From Okibacterium sp. HSC-33S16 (GTDB lineage Bacteria; Actinomycetota; Actinomycetes; Actinomycetales; Microbacteriaceae): 64,000 nt of DNA. Position numbers and translations under genes: made by a program. The stretch spans positions 186,001-250,000 of the forward strand of contig NZ_JALJZZ010000005.1 in the NCBI RefSeq assembly GCF_024171565.1, read 5' to 3'. Shown piece by piece: positions 1 through 9,722 of the stretch (position 1 is its first letter; every line of letters begins with the position of its first letter). The notes under the pieces are model-generated. The model saw nothing but the letters and a program-made list of their open reading frames with translations, made no database searches and was not told where the DNA came from.

Positions 1-576
<576 letters not shown>

Positions 577-580
<4 letters not shown>

Positions 581-1575
581 CGTGTCCGCTCCTTCCGGCG
601 AGCCGCCTTCGCGGCCACCTTTGTGCGCTTTTTGTGCTGGCGCACGTTCTTGAGTTTCGGGTTGATGATTTCGTCGATAGAGAAGTTCACGAGCGAGAGG
701 CCCATTCCGAACAGAGCGATGATGAGCCCGGGAGGCCCGAACCACCACCAGGCACCGAGCGGCAGCGCGAATCCGTTCTGCGCGTAGAACAGCATGGTGC
801 CGAGCGTCGAGGAGTTCGACGCCCCGAGGCCGAGGAATGACAGTCCGGCTTCGCCGAGGATCGCGGCGATGACCGCGAAGACGAACTGTGACGCGAGCAC
901 GGGCAGCAGGTTCGGCAGGATCTCGACGGCGATCACTCGCCAGGCGCGCTCCCCGGCAACCCGAGAGGCCGAGACGTAGTCACGGCTGCGGATGGACAAC
1001 GTCTGCGCCCGGAGAACCCGGGCAGACCCGGCCCAGCTGGTGATGGCGAGAACGACGGCGATCGTCCAGAGTCCGCGTGACTCGGGCGGCACGAAGCCGG
1101 AGATGACGATGACGAGCGGAAGGCCGGGGATCACGAGGAAGACGTTGGAGAAGAGGGAGAACGCCTCGTCGGCGAAGCCGCCGATGTACGTGCCGAGAAT
1201 TCCGAAGATCGCGGAAAGGACCGTTGCGAGCACACCGACGATGAGGCCGATTTCAAGCGACCCTCGCGTGGCGAGCGCAAGCTGGGCAAAGACATCCTGA
1301 CCCGTTTGCGTTGTTCCGAGAATGTGCTCAGCTGATGGTCCGGTGAGACCGATGTTGCGGATTTCGGTCGGGTCCATGGTGAAATACGGACCGACGATGC
1401 CGAAGAGGGCGATGCCGCCGATCAGGGTGAGACCGGTGATGAGCCACGGCGTCGGGGTCGGGAGCATCAGCCGGAGGGCCGAGCGCGACTTTCTCGGTCC
1501 GCCGCCACGAATGGCTGCGAGCTGTGCCGTGCTGTCGACGGTGTCGACCCCAGCGGGTTGAACGATATTCGTCAT
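577..1575 (-). CDS. ABC transporter permease, DppC type
   Basis: Inner-membrane permease of the importer, 332 aa, usual for the family. A hydrophilic N-terminus of about 40 residues precedes a first membrane segment, then a loop and a MetI-type core of five more segments. The EAA coupling loop is visible around SRVAGERAWRVIAVEILPN (about residues 205-225), which would contact the ATPase. It starts 5 nt after the stop of the DppB-type gene and its stop overlaps the ATPase start, so translation is probably coupled. The C-terminus is rich in Lys/Arg. Substrate cannot be read from the sequence. Confidence 0.93.
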
Positions 1576-1580
1576 CGCGA

Positions 1581-2570
1581 TCAGCTCCGGGCTCGGGTAC
1601 GGGGATCGATGATCCCGTAGAACAAATCGACGACGAAGTTCGCGCCGAGAACTGCGAGGGTGATGTAGAGGAACAGGCCCTGCATCAGGGCGTAGTCGTT
1701 ATTCGTCACAGCGGTGAGCAACTTCGACCCGATCCCCGGGTAGGAGAACACCTGCTCGGTCACGATCGACCCGGAGACCACGAAACCGAGCGAGATGGCG
1801 AAGCCGGCCACCGAAGGAAGGACGGCGTTGCGTGCGGCGTAGGTGCGGAGAATCCTGCCGCTGCGTAGTCCCTTGGCCTGGGCGGTCACGATGTAGTCCT
1901 CAGAGAGCGTCGAGACCATCATGTTCCTCATGCCGAGCAGCCAGCCGCCGAGCGACGCAACCACAATGGTGAGCGCGGGCAGGAAACCGTAGGTGATCGC
2001 CGAGCTGATGAACTCGAGATTCCAACCGGGGTCGAGGATCACGTCGTAGCCGCCCTGCGAAGGGAACAGCTTGAGTGTCGTTGCAAAGACGTACACCAGG
2101 ATGAGGGCGAGCCAGAAGTAGGGCACCGCGGCGAGAAGGGTGGTCGCCGGCACCAGTGAATCGAGCCAGGTGCCCGGCTTCCAGCCAACGATCGCGCCGA
2201 GGGTCACACCGATGATGGTCGCCAGCACCGTCGAGATGCCGACGAGCATGATCGTCCACGGCAACGACGAACCAATGACCTCGCTCACCGGCGCCGGAAA
2301 GTAACTGACCGAGACACCGAGGTCACCGCGCCCGACGTTAAGCAGGTACTGCGCGTACTGAACGAGCACCGGCTGCGAGTTGTCACCGCCCAGGAGAAGC
2401 TCGTATGCCTGCCGGGTCGACGCGTCCACCACGCCGCCGCGTTGCTGCAGCTTGGCGAGCAAAATGTCGACCGGGTTGCCCGGCATCAACCTCGGGATGA
2501 TGAAGTTGAGGGTTAGGGCCGCCCAGAGTGCGATGAGATAGAACCCCAGTTTTCGCAGGTAGTAACTCAT
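1581..2570 (-). CDS. ABC transporter permease, DppB type
   Basis: Membrane permease partner of the DppC-type protein, 329 aa. The N-terminus (YLRKLGFYLIALWAALTLNF, then a PGNPVD-type motif) is the classic DppB start, with an extracytoplasmic domain between the first and second membrane helices. The EAA loop lies around AKGLRSGRILRTYAARNAVLP (about residues 228-248). It follows the solute-binding protein gene by 43 nt on the same strand. Together the two permeases form the heterodimeric channel expected for family 5 binding proteins. Confidence 0.93.
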   Translation of the reverse strand: MSYYLRKLGFYLIALWAALTLNFIIPRLMPGNPVDILLAKLQQRGGVVDASTRQAYELLLGGDNSQPVLVQYAQYLLNVGRGDLGVSVSYFPAPVSEVIGSSLPWTIMLVGISTVLATIIGVTLGAIVGWKPGTWLDSLVPATTLLAAVPYFWLALILVYVFATTLKLFPSQGGYDVILDPGWNLEFISSAITYGFLPALTIVVASLGGWLLGMRNMMVSTLSEDYIVTAQAKGLRSGRILRTYAARNAVLPSVAGFAISLGFVVSGSIVTEQVFSYPGIGSKLLTAVTNNDYALMQGLFLYITLAVLGANFVVDLFYGIIDPRTRARS

Positions 2571-2613
2571 GCCAGCACTCCCCCATTCATATCGAGCTTC
2601 TCCATGGCCACGG

Positions 2614-4302
2614 CTACTTACCCGCTGGCTTCAGGGCTTTGAAGATCTCGGCGTTGTCCGGCGCCTGCCAGATGGCCGGGAACGCGTAGAGGTTGTCTTC
2701 GCTGGGCCAGCCGGTGAACTTATCTGCGTGGTACTCGCTCGTCGTTCCGCCGGTCATGATCGGGATGTACGGCATGACGTCCACGATCTTCTGCTGGATG
2801 ATGTCGAACTGCGCCTGGCGTGTTTCGGTGTCAGAGGGGTTCGTTGCCTTGAGCACCTCGAGTGCGGCGTCGACAGTGGGGTCGCTAAACCGGCTCATGT
2901 TCACCGGCGCGGTTTCACCCACCTTGGCGGTGTTGATGGTCGAGAAGTTGTTGTTGTACAGGTAGTACGGGTCGTTCGCAGGCCCTTGGCCGAGCGAGTC
3001 GATCGCGAGCTGGTAGGTGCCCTTGCTCTTCTTCTCCGTCCACTCATTCCACGACGACTGCGACGCGGTGAGACCGATGCCCGCCGCCTTGAGCTGCTGC
3101 GCCATGGTGTCGATCGCGGTGATGTAGTCGGTCCATCCGGTGACGACTTCGACGGTCAGATTGAGAGCGACACCGTCCTTGGCATAGATGCCGTCCGCGC
3201 CCTTGGCGTATCCCGCTGATTCCAAAAGCGAAGCGGATGTCGCGGGGTCGGGACTGCTGGGAGCCACCGGTTCTTCAATGCTCGATGAGATCAGTTCGCT
3301 CTGGTTCTCGGTGAGCGCGAATGTCGGAGACATTTCGCTCGCCGTGTTCTGGAACGCGAGCGAGTTCAACTGGTCACGGTCGATCGCGTAGTAGATCGCC
3401 TTGCGCACAGCCGGGTCCGTCTGCGGTCCGGTGCAGCCGAGAGCAGCGTTGGAGCAGGTGAGCAGCGCCATCTGGTTCATCGGGATGGTGATGGCTTCGT
3501 AGCCGGGGTACGTCGTCGACACATTCTCGAGGTCAGGTACCGGTCCGGTCTGCCAGTCGATGGTACCTGCGGCGAGCGCGTCCGCTCCGGCCGTGTTGCC
3601 CGACAGCGAGAGGAATCGGATGTTCTCCACCTCGGGCGCGCCCTCCCAGTAGTCCTCATTCGCGGTGATCGTGAAAGCCTGCGGTTTGAAGTTGCTCAGC
3701 GTGTACGGGCCCGTTCCGACGGGTTCCTTGATGACGTCGGCGGCGGGATCGATGTCTTTCCAGAGGTGCTCGGGCACGATCGGCGCACGGCCGAGGAGCG
3801 TCGGCCCGTCAACGAATGCCGCGTGGTCGAAGGTAAAAGTCACGTGTGTGTCGTCCGTCTTGGTGACCGCTCCGTCGAATCCGATGCCGTTGATGGCCGG
3901 TGTGTCGAGGAGCATCTGGAACGTGAACACGACGTCGTCCGCCGTGAACGCCTCGCCGTCAGACCAGATCACGTCGTCGCGCAGGGTGACGTCGAGCTGG
4001 GTGCCGTCATCGTTCCAGGTGTACTCGGTTGCGAGAAGTGGCTTGTACGGGTCCGAGTTCACCTGGGTGACGAAGAACAGCGACTCGAAGATGGTCCCGA
4101 CGCCGCCAATCTTCGTCGGTGAGTATGGATTGAAGTTCAGCTGGTAGTCGCCAGCCTGTCCGGTGTATGCGACGAGCGTCGAGGCGGACGAGCCGCCGCT
4201 CGAACTCGACTGTGACACGCAACCGGTGAGGGCGAGGGCTGAGACAGCAACAGCGGCGACTGCCGTGCCGACGCGCCTCGCAAACGGTGAATTCAGGGAC
4301 AT
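2614..4302 (-). CDS. Family 5 solute-binding lipoprotein of the ABC importer
   Basis: Extracytoplasmic substrate receptor (SBP_bac_5), 562 aa. The start at 4302 is preferred: GAAAGG lies 8 nt upstream and the protein then begins with a lipoprotein signal, twin Arg, an Ala/Val-rich core and lipobox LTGC, followed by a Ser/Gly linker. An in-frame upstream extension to 4437 would place 45 residues before the signal and is unlikely. The mature part shows the DDVVFTFQMLLD and EPVGTGPYTL blocks typical of DppA/OppA. It heads the four-gene importer operon and has its own promoter about 100 nt upstream. The ligand is unknown; alpha-galactosides are suggested by context only. Confidence 0.92.
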   Translation of the reverse strand: MSLNSPFARRVGTAVAAVAVSALALTGCVSQSSSSGGSSASTLVAYTGQAGDYQLNFNPYSPTKIGGVGTIFESLFFVTQVNSDPYKPLLATEYTWNDDGTQLDVTLRDDVIWSDGEAFTADDVVFTFQMLLDTPAINGIGFDGAVTKTDDTHVTFTFDHAAFVDGPTLLGRAPIVPEHLWKDIDPAADVIKEPVGTGPYTLSNFKPQAFTITANEDYWEGAPEVENIRFLSLSGNTAGADALAAGTIDWQTGPVPDLENVSTTYPGYEAITIPMNQMALLTCSNAALGCTGPQTDPAVRKAIYYAIDRDQLNSLAFQNTASEMSPTFALTENQSELISSSIEEPVAPSSPDPATSASLLESAGYAKGADGIYAKDGVALNLTVEVVTGWTDYITAIDTMAQQLKAAGIGLTASQSSWNEWTEKKSKGTYQLAIDSLGQGPANDPYYLYNNNFSTINTAKVGETAPVNMSRFSDPTVDAALEVLKATNPSDTETRQAQFDIIQQKIVDVMPYIPIMTGGTTSEYHADKFTGWPSEDNLYAFPAIWQAPDNAEIFKALKPAGK

Positions 4303-4408
4303 CGTTGGACCTTTCATCGGTGAAAAGCCACGGAAAGTGGCGAGGGGTTCCCGGCGCATTCCACCAGCAGAAGAGCTGTGCTGAGTTTCGGAAAAACCGT
4401 TGGCTACT

Positions 4409-4437
4409 TTCTTAGGGGACTTTATTAGGTAAGTCAA
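4409..4437 (-). promoter_or_regulatory. Sigma70-type promoter of the importer operon
   Basis: Read on the minus strand: TTGACT (4437-4432), a 17-nt spacer, then TAAGAA (4414-4409). Expected start near 4402 gives a leader of about 100 nt. The -35 lies inside the candidate ROK operator region, a repressor geometry. Confidence 0.5.
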
Positions 4438-4449
4438 GTAACTTTATTA
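4419..4449. promoter_or_regulatory. Candidate ROK operator region, site A
   Basis: ACTTTATTA occurs twice as a direct repeat at 4419-4427 and 4441-4449, 22 bp apart (two helical turns). Between them lies AGTTACTTGA (minus strand, 4443-4434), a variant of the 10-mer also found before the alpha-galactosidase and ROK genes. The rest of the 4303-4633 gap holds nothing recognisable; a GGCGCC-rich stretch near 4600 lacks a T-run. Confidence 0.4.
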
Positions 4450-4633
4450 ACTCGGCAGAGGAACCGCCGAGGCGCAGAGTCGCGCTGGTCGCACACCGAA
4501 GGCACCCCAAACGCTCGCGCAACGTCAGCCGCACGTGCGCGCCGAACTCACCCGGTAAGGCCAACGAGCCCAGAGTGCAGTTCACCCGCCCCAGGGACCG
4601 CCGCGGCGCCCGGGTGCGCCCCGGCGCCGTCAG

Positions 4634-6772
4634 CTACACAGCTTGAATGTATGCCAGGGCCGAATGCTCGGGCTGCAGCGGTGGAGCCTGAATACCCACC
4701 GCGGCGAGCGCTCGCCCCGAAAGCACTACCCCACCGTCGGCTTGCCAGGTGGGCGCCGTGTTGTTCGTCGAGAACGGCGCACGTGGCCCCACGGAAGTGA
4801 CCCGGTACCGCACATCCGGGTCGAGCCCCGGAATCCGCACCAGTCCCGGTGGCCATGTCGACGGCCGCGCCAGCAGCGCAAACTCGAAGAGCGCCTCAGA
4901 ACGGTCCTGCGCGACGATACCGTGCACCGCGAGCTCCGTGGTCGGGTGATCAACCCGAACCGTTCGGCCCGAGTGGATCAGCGGCCGGAACCGCTTGTGC
5001 AGCTCGATCCACTCGGCCAGTTCGGCTCGCTCGGCCTCCGATGCGGTCGAGATGTTCCACTCCACACCGAAGTGCCCGAACAACGCCGTCGACGCACGGA
5101 ACGACAGGTCGTGTCGACGACCGGTGGTGTGCGAGCGCGGGCTGCCGATGTGGCTGCCCACGAGCTCGGGGGGCAGCAGCTGCCCGGTCCAGCGCAGGAT
5201 GCCCTGCCGCTCCAGCGGGTCAATGCAATCACTCGCCCAGACCCGATCGGTGTACTCGAGTACCCCGAAGTCAATGCGCGCGCCACCCGACGAGCAGGAT
5301 TCAATTTCGAGGCGCGGATGCCGCGCCTTCAGCTCTGCACACAGTCGATAGACCGCGTACGTCTGGGCGGACACCCCCGCGGTGCCGGTCACGGTCGAAC
5401 CGGCGTCGACAAGGTCGCGGTTGTGGTCCCACTTGAGGTAGTCGATCGCATACTCGTCGACGAGGCTCGAGATCGACTGCAGGATGTACTCGTACGCGCC
5501 TGGGATCGCGAGGTTGAGCACCTGTTGCTGGCGCTGCTCGAGGGGCATCCGCCCTCCGGTCTGCAGGATCCACTCGGGGTGAGCCCGAGCCAGGTCAGAA
5601 TCGGAATTCACCATCTCGGGCTCAAACCAGAGCCCGAACTGCATACCGAGTTCCCGCACGCGAGTGACCAGGGGGTTCAGGCCGTCCGGCCAGACGTCGG
5701 TGTCGACGACCCAGTCACCGAGGCCGGCATTATCGCTTCGACGTCCGGCAAACCAGCCGTCATCGAGAACATACCGCTCCACTCCCGCCGCCGCCGCGTG
5801 CTCCGCGAGTTCGAGCAGCGGCTCGAGGCGGTGGTCGAAGTACACGGCCTCCCAGACGTTGAGGGTGACCGGTCGCACTGACCGCGGGTGCTGCGGCCGT
5901 GCACGCAACCACTCGTGAAACCGCCCGGCCTGTTCGTCGAGACCTCGACCCCATGACCCGTAGATCCACGGCGTCGTGTAGCTCTCGTCCCGCCCGAGCA
6001 CCACTTCTCCGGGAAGCAGGAGCTCCCCGCCGCCGAGCAGCGTCTTGCCGCTCGTCATGCGCTCGAGGTAGGAGACGTGGTTTCCACTGAACCCGACATG
6101 CAGGCCCCACACCTCACCGGTGCTCGGGCCGAAACCGAAACCGGCCTCTCCGGCGATCAAGACGGTCGCAGCATCCGCTCCCGTTCGTCCTCTCCGCGAC
6201 TCACGCAGGTGCGTGCCGACCGTGATGTCGCGGCGCTGAGGCACGCGCTCTTTCGCCCACCGACCGGCCTGGTCGAGCGATTCGGTCGCGACCGGCGGCA
6301 CCGGCAGCGTCACAACGAGGCGCTGCACCTCGTAGGCCTCCTCGGCGTGGTTGGTCAGCGTGGCGCGACTTCGCAGGACGCCGGATGCCGTCAGCTCCAC
6401 CTCCAGCACCAGCTCCAGTTTCGCCACGGAGTCGATCGCGATCGCCGCTATCGTCGAGCCCTGCTGCTCGAAGCGCACCTCGTGAAAGCGCGGCGACCAG
6501 TCGCGGCCGAACCGGGAACCCTGCAGCCCGGGGGCACCGAGCCAACCGGCGCTCTGCTCCGGAACCATGCTGACCCGCACCGGTACGTCGACGGCGTTTT
6601 CGAGCAGTGGGGAGACGGTCGAGGCGAGGTCGCGAAGATCATCGTCCGAGGTCTCGCCGAGATCGGCTCCCCAGTGCAGAATCGACGGAAGGGCATTCGG
6701 CGGAGCATCAAGAACAAGGCTCACCCCCGACGCTCGGAGATGGATGGGAGTCGAAGCAGTCGAATTCGTCAT
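4634..6772 (-). CDS. Alpha-galactosidase, glycoside hydrolase family 36
   Basis: Hydrolyses terminal alpha-1,6-galactose from melibiose, raffinose or related oligosaccharides by a retaining mechanism. 712 aa, the length of the long GH36 type. An N-terminal beta-sandwich is followed by a TIM barrel with the LDDGWF block, the nucleophile Asp449 in YLKWDHNRD, the CSSGGARIDFG substrate loop and the acid/base Asp515 in WASDCID, then a small beta C-terminal domain. No signal peptide, so it is cytosolic and would act after uptake by the adjacent importer. GAGGAAAGAG upstream supports the start. It is divergent from the sugar isomerase gene, with a shared candidate ROK box between them. Confidence 0.93.
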   Translation of the reverse strand: MTNSTASTPIHLRASGVSLVLDAPPNALPSILHWGADLGETSDDDLRDLASTVSPLLENAVDVPVRVSMVPEQSAGWLGAPGLQGSRFGRDWSPRFHEVRFEQQGSTIAAIAIDSVAKLELVLEVELTASGVLRSRATLTNHAEEAYEVQRLVVTLPVPPVATESLDQAGRWAKERVPQRRDITVGTHLRESRRGRTGADAATVLIAGEAGFGFGPSTGEVWGLHVGFSGNHVSYLERMTSGKTLLGGGELLLPGEVVLGRDESYTTPWIYGSWGRGLDEQAGRFHEWLRARPQHPRSVRPVTLNVWEAVYFDHRLEPLLELAEHAAAAGVERYVLDDGWFAGRRSDNAGLGDWVVDTDVWPDGLNPLVTRVRELGMQFGLWFEPEMVNSDSDLARAHPEWILQTGGRMPLEQRQQQVLNLAIPGAYEYILQSISSLVDEYAIDYLKWDHNRDLVDAGSTVTGTAGVSAQTYAVYRLCAELKARHPRLEIESCSSGGARIDFGVLEYTDRVWASDCIDPLERQGILRWTGQLLPPELVGSHIGSPRSHTTGRRHDLSFRASTALFGHFGVEWNISTASEAERAELAEWIELHKRFRPLIHSGRTVRVDHPTTELAVHGIVAQDRSEALFEFALLARPSTWPPGLVRIPGLDPDVRYRVTSVGPRAPFSTNNTAPTWQADGGVVLSGRALAAVGIQAPPLQPEHSALAYIQAV

Positions 6773-6821
6773 GGTCTCTTTCCTCGGCGGCGCTGTCGTG
6801 GTAGACAGTATCTTAGGCGGG

Positions 6822-6831
6822 TTAAGTAAGT
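6822..6831 (-). promoter_or_regulatory. Candidate ROK operator, site B
   Basis: ACTTACTTAA on the minus strand, in the 117-bp gap between the divergent alpha-galactosidase and sugar isomerase genes. It matches AGTTACTTGA at 4434-4443 and ACTTACTTCA at 9677-9686. A TAAGAT hexamer (6815-6810) may be the -10 of the galactosidase. Confidence 0.35.
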
Positions 6832-6889
6832 TCCTGTATCACGTCCGCCTTCTCGAACGACCGATTGCACACAAAGGATGATGGAGTCC

Positions 6890-7642
6890 ATGCCGATATT
6901 CGACAACCCCTCGCTGCAGCTCTACACACTGAGGGACGCCCTGTCGGCGGACTTCGCCGGCACGATGGAGCGGGTGGCCGCGATCGGCTACCGCCAGGTC
7001 GAGCCATACAATTTCGTGGCCAACGTCGACGAACTCGAGACGGCGTTCGCATCGACGGGGCTCGTTGCTCCATCGACCCACGTCGGTCTGCTCGCCATCG
7101 AGGACCAGCGCCCGGTCTTCGAGGCTGCCGTGCGACTGGGCATCGGCATTGTGATCGACCCGCACGTCGACCGAGCCCGCTGGACCACCGCTGCCGACAT
7201 CGCCGAGACCGCCGAGCAACTCAACCGTGCCGCGAAAATCGGCGCCGAGTTCGGCATCACGGTCGGCTACCACAACCATCACTTCGAACTCGAGAACCGG
7301 ATCGACGACCGATTCGCCCTCGATCTTCTGGTTGATGCGCTCGACCCCGCCGTTATCCTCGAAATCGATACCTACTGGGCTCAGGTCGGCGGTGCTGACC
7401 CGGTCGAGCTACTCACCCGCCTCGGCCAGCGCGTTGTCGCCATCCACATTAAGGATGGCGACGGCACCCTCGACACCAAGGCGCAGGTCGCGGTTGGCTC
7501 GGGATCACTGCCCATTGAGGCGATTATCACGGCGGCACCGAGTTCGGTCATTGGCGTTGTCGAGCTCGACGACACCTCGGGCGATGTCTTCGAGGCCATC
7601 ACCGACAGCTACACCTACCTCACCGGAAAGGCCTCGGCATGA
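6890..7642 (+). CDS. Sugar phosphate isomerase/epimerase family protein
   Basis: TIM-barrel protein of the AP endonuclease 2/xylose isomerase-like fold, 250 aa. It shows the N-terminal LQLYTLRDALSADF block, a YHNHHFEL metal-site motif, an EIDTYWAQVGGADP motif and VAIHIKDGD, the usual metal-binding pattern. Members interconvert keto and epimer forms of sugars or inositols. The start is uncertain: ATG codons at 6878, 6881 and 6890 share one AAAGGA box, and 6890 gives the best spacing. The stop overlaps the next ATG (ATGA), so it is co-translated with the Gfo/Idh/MocA dehydrogenase, a common pairing in sugar catabolism. The substrate is unknown. Confidence 0.88.
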   Translation: MPIFDNPSLQLYTLRDALSADFAGTMERVAAIGYRQVEPYNFVANVDELETAFASTGLVAPSTHVGLLAIEDQRPVFEAAVRLGIGIVIDPHVDRARWTTAADIAETAEQLNRAAKIGAEFGITVGYHNHHFELENRIDDRFALDLLVDALDPAVILEIDTYWAQVGGADPVELLTRLGQRVVAIHIKDGDGTLDTKAQVAVGSGSLPIEAIITAAPSSVIGVVELDDTSGDVFEAITDSYTYLTGKASA

Positions 7643-8745
7643 GCGGCACGGGCCCGGTCGGCATCGGCATCATCGGCGCCGGTGTCATCAGCGAGACCTA
7701 CCTCGAGAACCTGACCTCATTTCCCGACGTCAAGGTGCACGTGGTCGGTGACCTCTTCGAGGAGTCTGCCGCCAAGCGCGCCGCCCAGTTCGGCATCGAA
7801 TCGAGCGGTGGCGTCGACGCCGTCCTTAACCATCCCGATGTCGAGATCGTCGTCAACCTCACCATCCCCACCGCGCACGTTCCCATCGCACTCCAGGCGA
7901 TCGAAGCTGGCAAGCACGTCATCGGTGAGAAGCCATTCTCACTCGATCGAGCCAGCGGACAGGACCTTCTCCAGAGAGCAGCGGATGCCGGCCTGCGCGT
8001 CGGCTGCGCACCTGACACCTTCCTCGGGGCCGGTTTGCAAGCGGCGTTCCGGGCGATCCGTCGTGGCGACATCGGAACCCCACTCACCGCCCTCACCCTG
8101 ATGCAGTCCCCCGGACCGGAGTCATGGCATCCGAACCCCGCATTCCTGTTCCAGGAGGGCGCCGGCCCGCTGTTCGACATCGGACCGTACTACCTGACCG
8201 CCCTCGTGCAGGCGTTCGGCTCGATTTCCCGGGTGGCCGCCTCTGGTTCGACGGCCCACGCAAAGCGGGTCATCGGTTCCGGCCCCAAGGCGGGCGAGGA
8301 GTTCGACGTCACCGTGCCCTCGCACGTCGGGGCTCTGCTCCAGTTCGCCGAGGGGGCGTCGTCGCAAAGCGTGTGGAGCTTCGACTCGGCCGTTCCCCGC
8401 CACGGCTTCGTCGAGATTGCCGGAACCGAGGGCACGCTCGTGCTCCCCGACCCGAACAACTTCGACGGCGACCTCGTGATTCACCGGCGTGGCTCAGAAA
8501 CGAGTGAGGTGCTCGAGTCGACCACCGCAACGTCGACCCGGGGCACCGGGGTCCTCGACCTGGCCCGCGCAATTCGGGAGGACCGTCCACACCGCGCCTC
8601 GGGAGAACTCGCGTTCCACGTGGTTGACACCATGGTGTCGATCAGCGAGTCGATCGAGACCGGCGAGTTCGTGACAGTGGGGAGCACGGCTCCGAGTGTT
8701 CCTCCGCTGCCCGACGACTGGGACCCGCGGGCAACGACGATCTAA
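7639..8745 (+). CDS. Gfo/Idh/MocA family oxidoreductase
   Basis: NAD(P)-dependent sugar or inositol dehydrogenase, 368 aa. The Rossmann motif GIIGAGVISETY is at residues 8-19 and the family EKPFSLD motif around 96-102, in which Lys is the catalytic/cofactor-contacting residue. The C-terminal alpha/beta domain shows DIGPYYLTALV near 180. Translation is coupled to the upstream isomerase by ATGA. The pair probably acts on the sugar released by the alpha-galactosidase locus or a related sugar; nothing in the sequence fixes the substrate. Confidence 0.92.
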   Translation: MSGTGPVGIGIIGAGVISETYLENLTSFPDVKVHVVGDLFEESAAKRAAQFGIESSGGVDAVLNHPDVEIVVNLTIPTAHVPIALQAIEAGKHVIGEKPFSLDRASGQDLLQRAADAGLRVGCAPDTFLGAGLQAAFRAIRRGDIGTPLTALTLMQSPGPESWHPNPAFLFQEGAGPLFDIGPYYLTALVQAFGSISRVAASGSTAHAKRVIGSGPKAGEEFDVTVPSHVGALLQFAEGASSQSVWSFDSAVPRHGFVEIAGTEGTLVLPDPNNFDGDLVIHRRGSETSEVLESTTATSTRGTGVLDLARAIREDRPHRASGELAFHVVDTMVSISESIETGEFVTVGSTAPSVPPLPDDWDPRATTI

Positions 8746-8770
8746 GCCCGCCGACGTTTCGTCGACCACA

Positions 8771-8806
8771 CCGGGCCCTCCTCGTCACCCTTCGGGGAGG
8801 GCCCGG
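8771..8806. terminator. Bidirectional terminator between convergent genes
   Basis: Perfect 11-bp inverted repeat CCGGGCCCTCC (8771-8781) / GGAGGGCCCGG (8796-8806) with a 14-nt loop, placed between the dehydrogenase stop and the end of the converging hydrolase, whose last codons lie in the hairpin. Confidence 0.6.
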
Positions 8807-9576
8807 AGAAACTCCCGAATCACCGGGGCGATGATCTCCGGCGCGACGTCGTGGCCCTGGTTCCCGAGCGAGCGATGCTGGCCCGCGCTCAGTGCAGCCG
8901 CGAGTTGCTCCGCCGCGGCAGACATGATCGGCACCTGCCCTCCGTCGATGACCAGGGTCGGCTGCGAAACTCGGACGAGCAGGTCGCCTGGAAGGGTGCC
9001 ATCGCCCATGAGCGCGTCGTCGTAGGCCAGCGTCGGCGCAATCGCCTCGGTCCCCGTCCACCACGGCGACGATTTCATGCCGGCGACCGACTCGGCGGGC
9101 ACTCCGACGCGGGCCATAAACAGTTCCGCCGCTTCTCCCCGCCGCCCCTCAGACAGCAACCTCGTCAACTCGGCGGTATACGCGACGGCGGCCGCGCGCC
9201 CCTCAACCCCGGTGTACGGCGGCTCGAAGAGAACCAACGCGGCCACCTGGGCCTGCAGTTCCGCGGCAGCGGCGAGCGCCAGCGCACCGCCCGATGACGC
9301 CCCGTAGAGGCGCACAGGCCCACCAACAGCGTCGATGAGCGCCGCGAGATCATCCACTTCACGTTCCACAGACCAGGGAAGCGTGTTTCCACTGGCTCCG
9401 CGCCCGCGCCGGTCGTACAGCACAACGGCGACGTCTGACGAAAGGTGTGCGGCGAGCGGCCGCATGGGGCCGGAGTCACGAAAACACATCGCGCCGTCGA
9501 CGAGGATCAGCGTCGGGCCGTCACCCTGGACCTCATAGGCAATCTCCGTCCCGTCCCCCGACACCACCGTTGCCAT
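8785..9576 (-). CDS. Alpha/beta hydrolase
   Basis: Soluble alpha/beta-hydrolase fold protein, 263 aa. The nucleophile elbow is GASSGG (about residues 93-98, Ser in G-x-S-x-G); the oxyanion-hole region is LVDGAMCFRDSG near 27-38 and the late Asp/His members are QPTLVIDGGQVPI and NQGHDVAPE. It stands alone, convergent with the dehydrogenase and divergent from the ROK gene. The natural ester, lactone or other substrate is not predictable. Confidence 0.85.
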   Translation of the reverse strand: MATVVSGDGTEIAYEVQGDGPTLILVDGAMCFRDSGPMRPLAAHLSSDVAVVLYDRRGRGASGNTLPWSVEREVDDLAALIDAVGGPVRLYGASSGGALALAAAAELQAQVAALVLFEPPYTGVEGRAAAVAYTAELTRLLSEGRRGEAAELFMARVGVPAESVAGMKSSPWWTGTEAIAPTLAYDDALMGDGTLPGDLLVRVSQPTLVIDGGQVPIMSAAAEQLAAALSAGQHRSLGNQGHDVAPEIIAPVIREFLRALPEG

Positions 9577-9676
9577 TCATTTCTCCCTGAGATCGCGTGT
9601 GGCTGAGCAAACTACGGCTCGTCGCGCGGCGCGTCAAGACTAGAATGAAAAGCACCTCGTCACAGGGAGAATCCGC

Positions 9677-9710
9677 ACTTACTTCATGCACTTTATAAAG
9701 CAATGTAAGT
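9677..9710. promoter_or_regulatory. Candidate autoregulatory ROK operator, site C
   Basis: Imperfect dyad just upstream of the ROK gene: ACTTAC (9677-9682) and GTAAGT (9705-9710) flank the perfect palindrome CTTTATAAAG (9691-9700). ACTTACTTCA at 9677-9686 matches the boxes at 4434-4443 and 6822-6831, and CACTTTATAA resembles ACTTTATTA at site A. Confidence 0.45.
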
Positions 9711-9722
9711 TACTATGGGTGC

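Noticed and set aside
4600-4630. GGCGCC-rich hairpin downstream of alpha-galactosidase
   Set aside because: No T-run and many competing pairings in very GC-rich DNA; not supported as a terminator.
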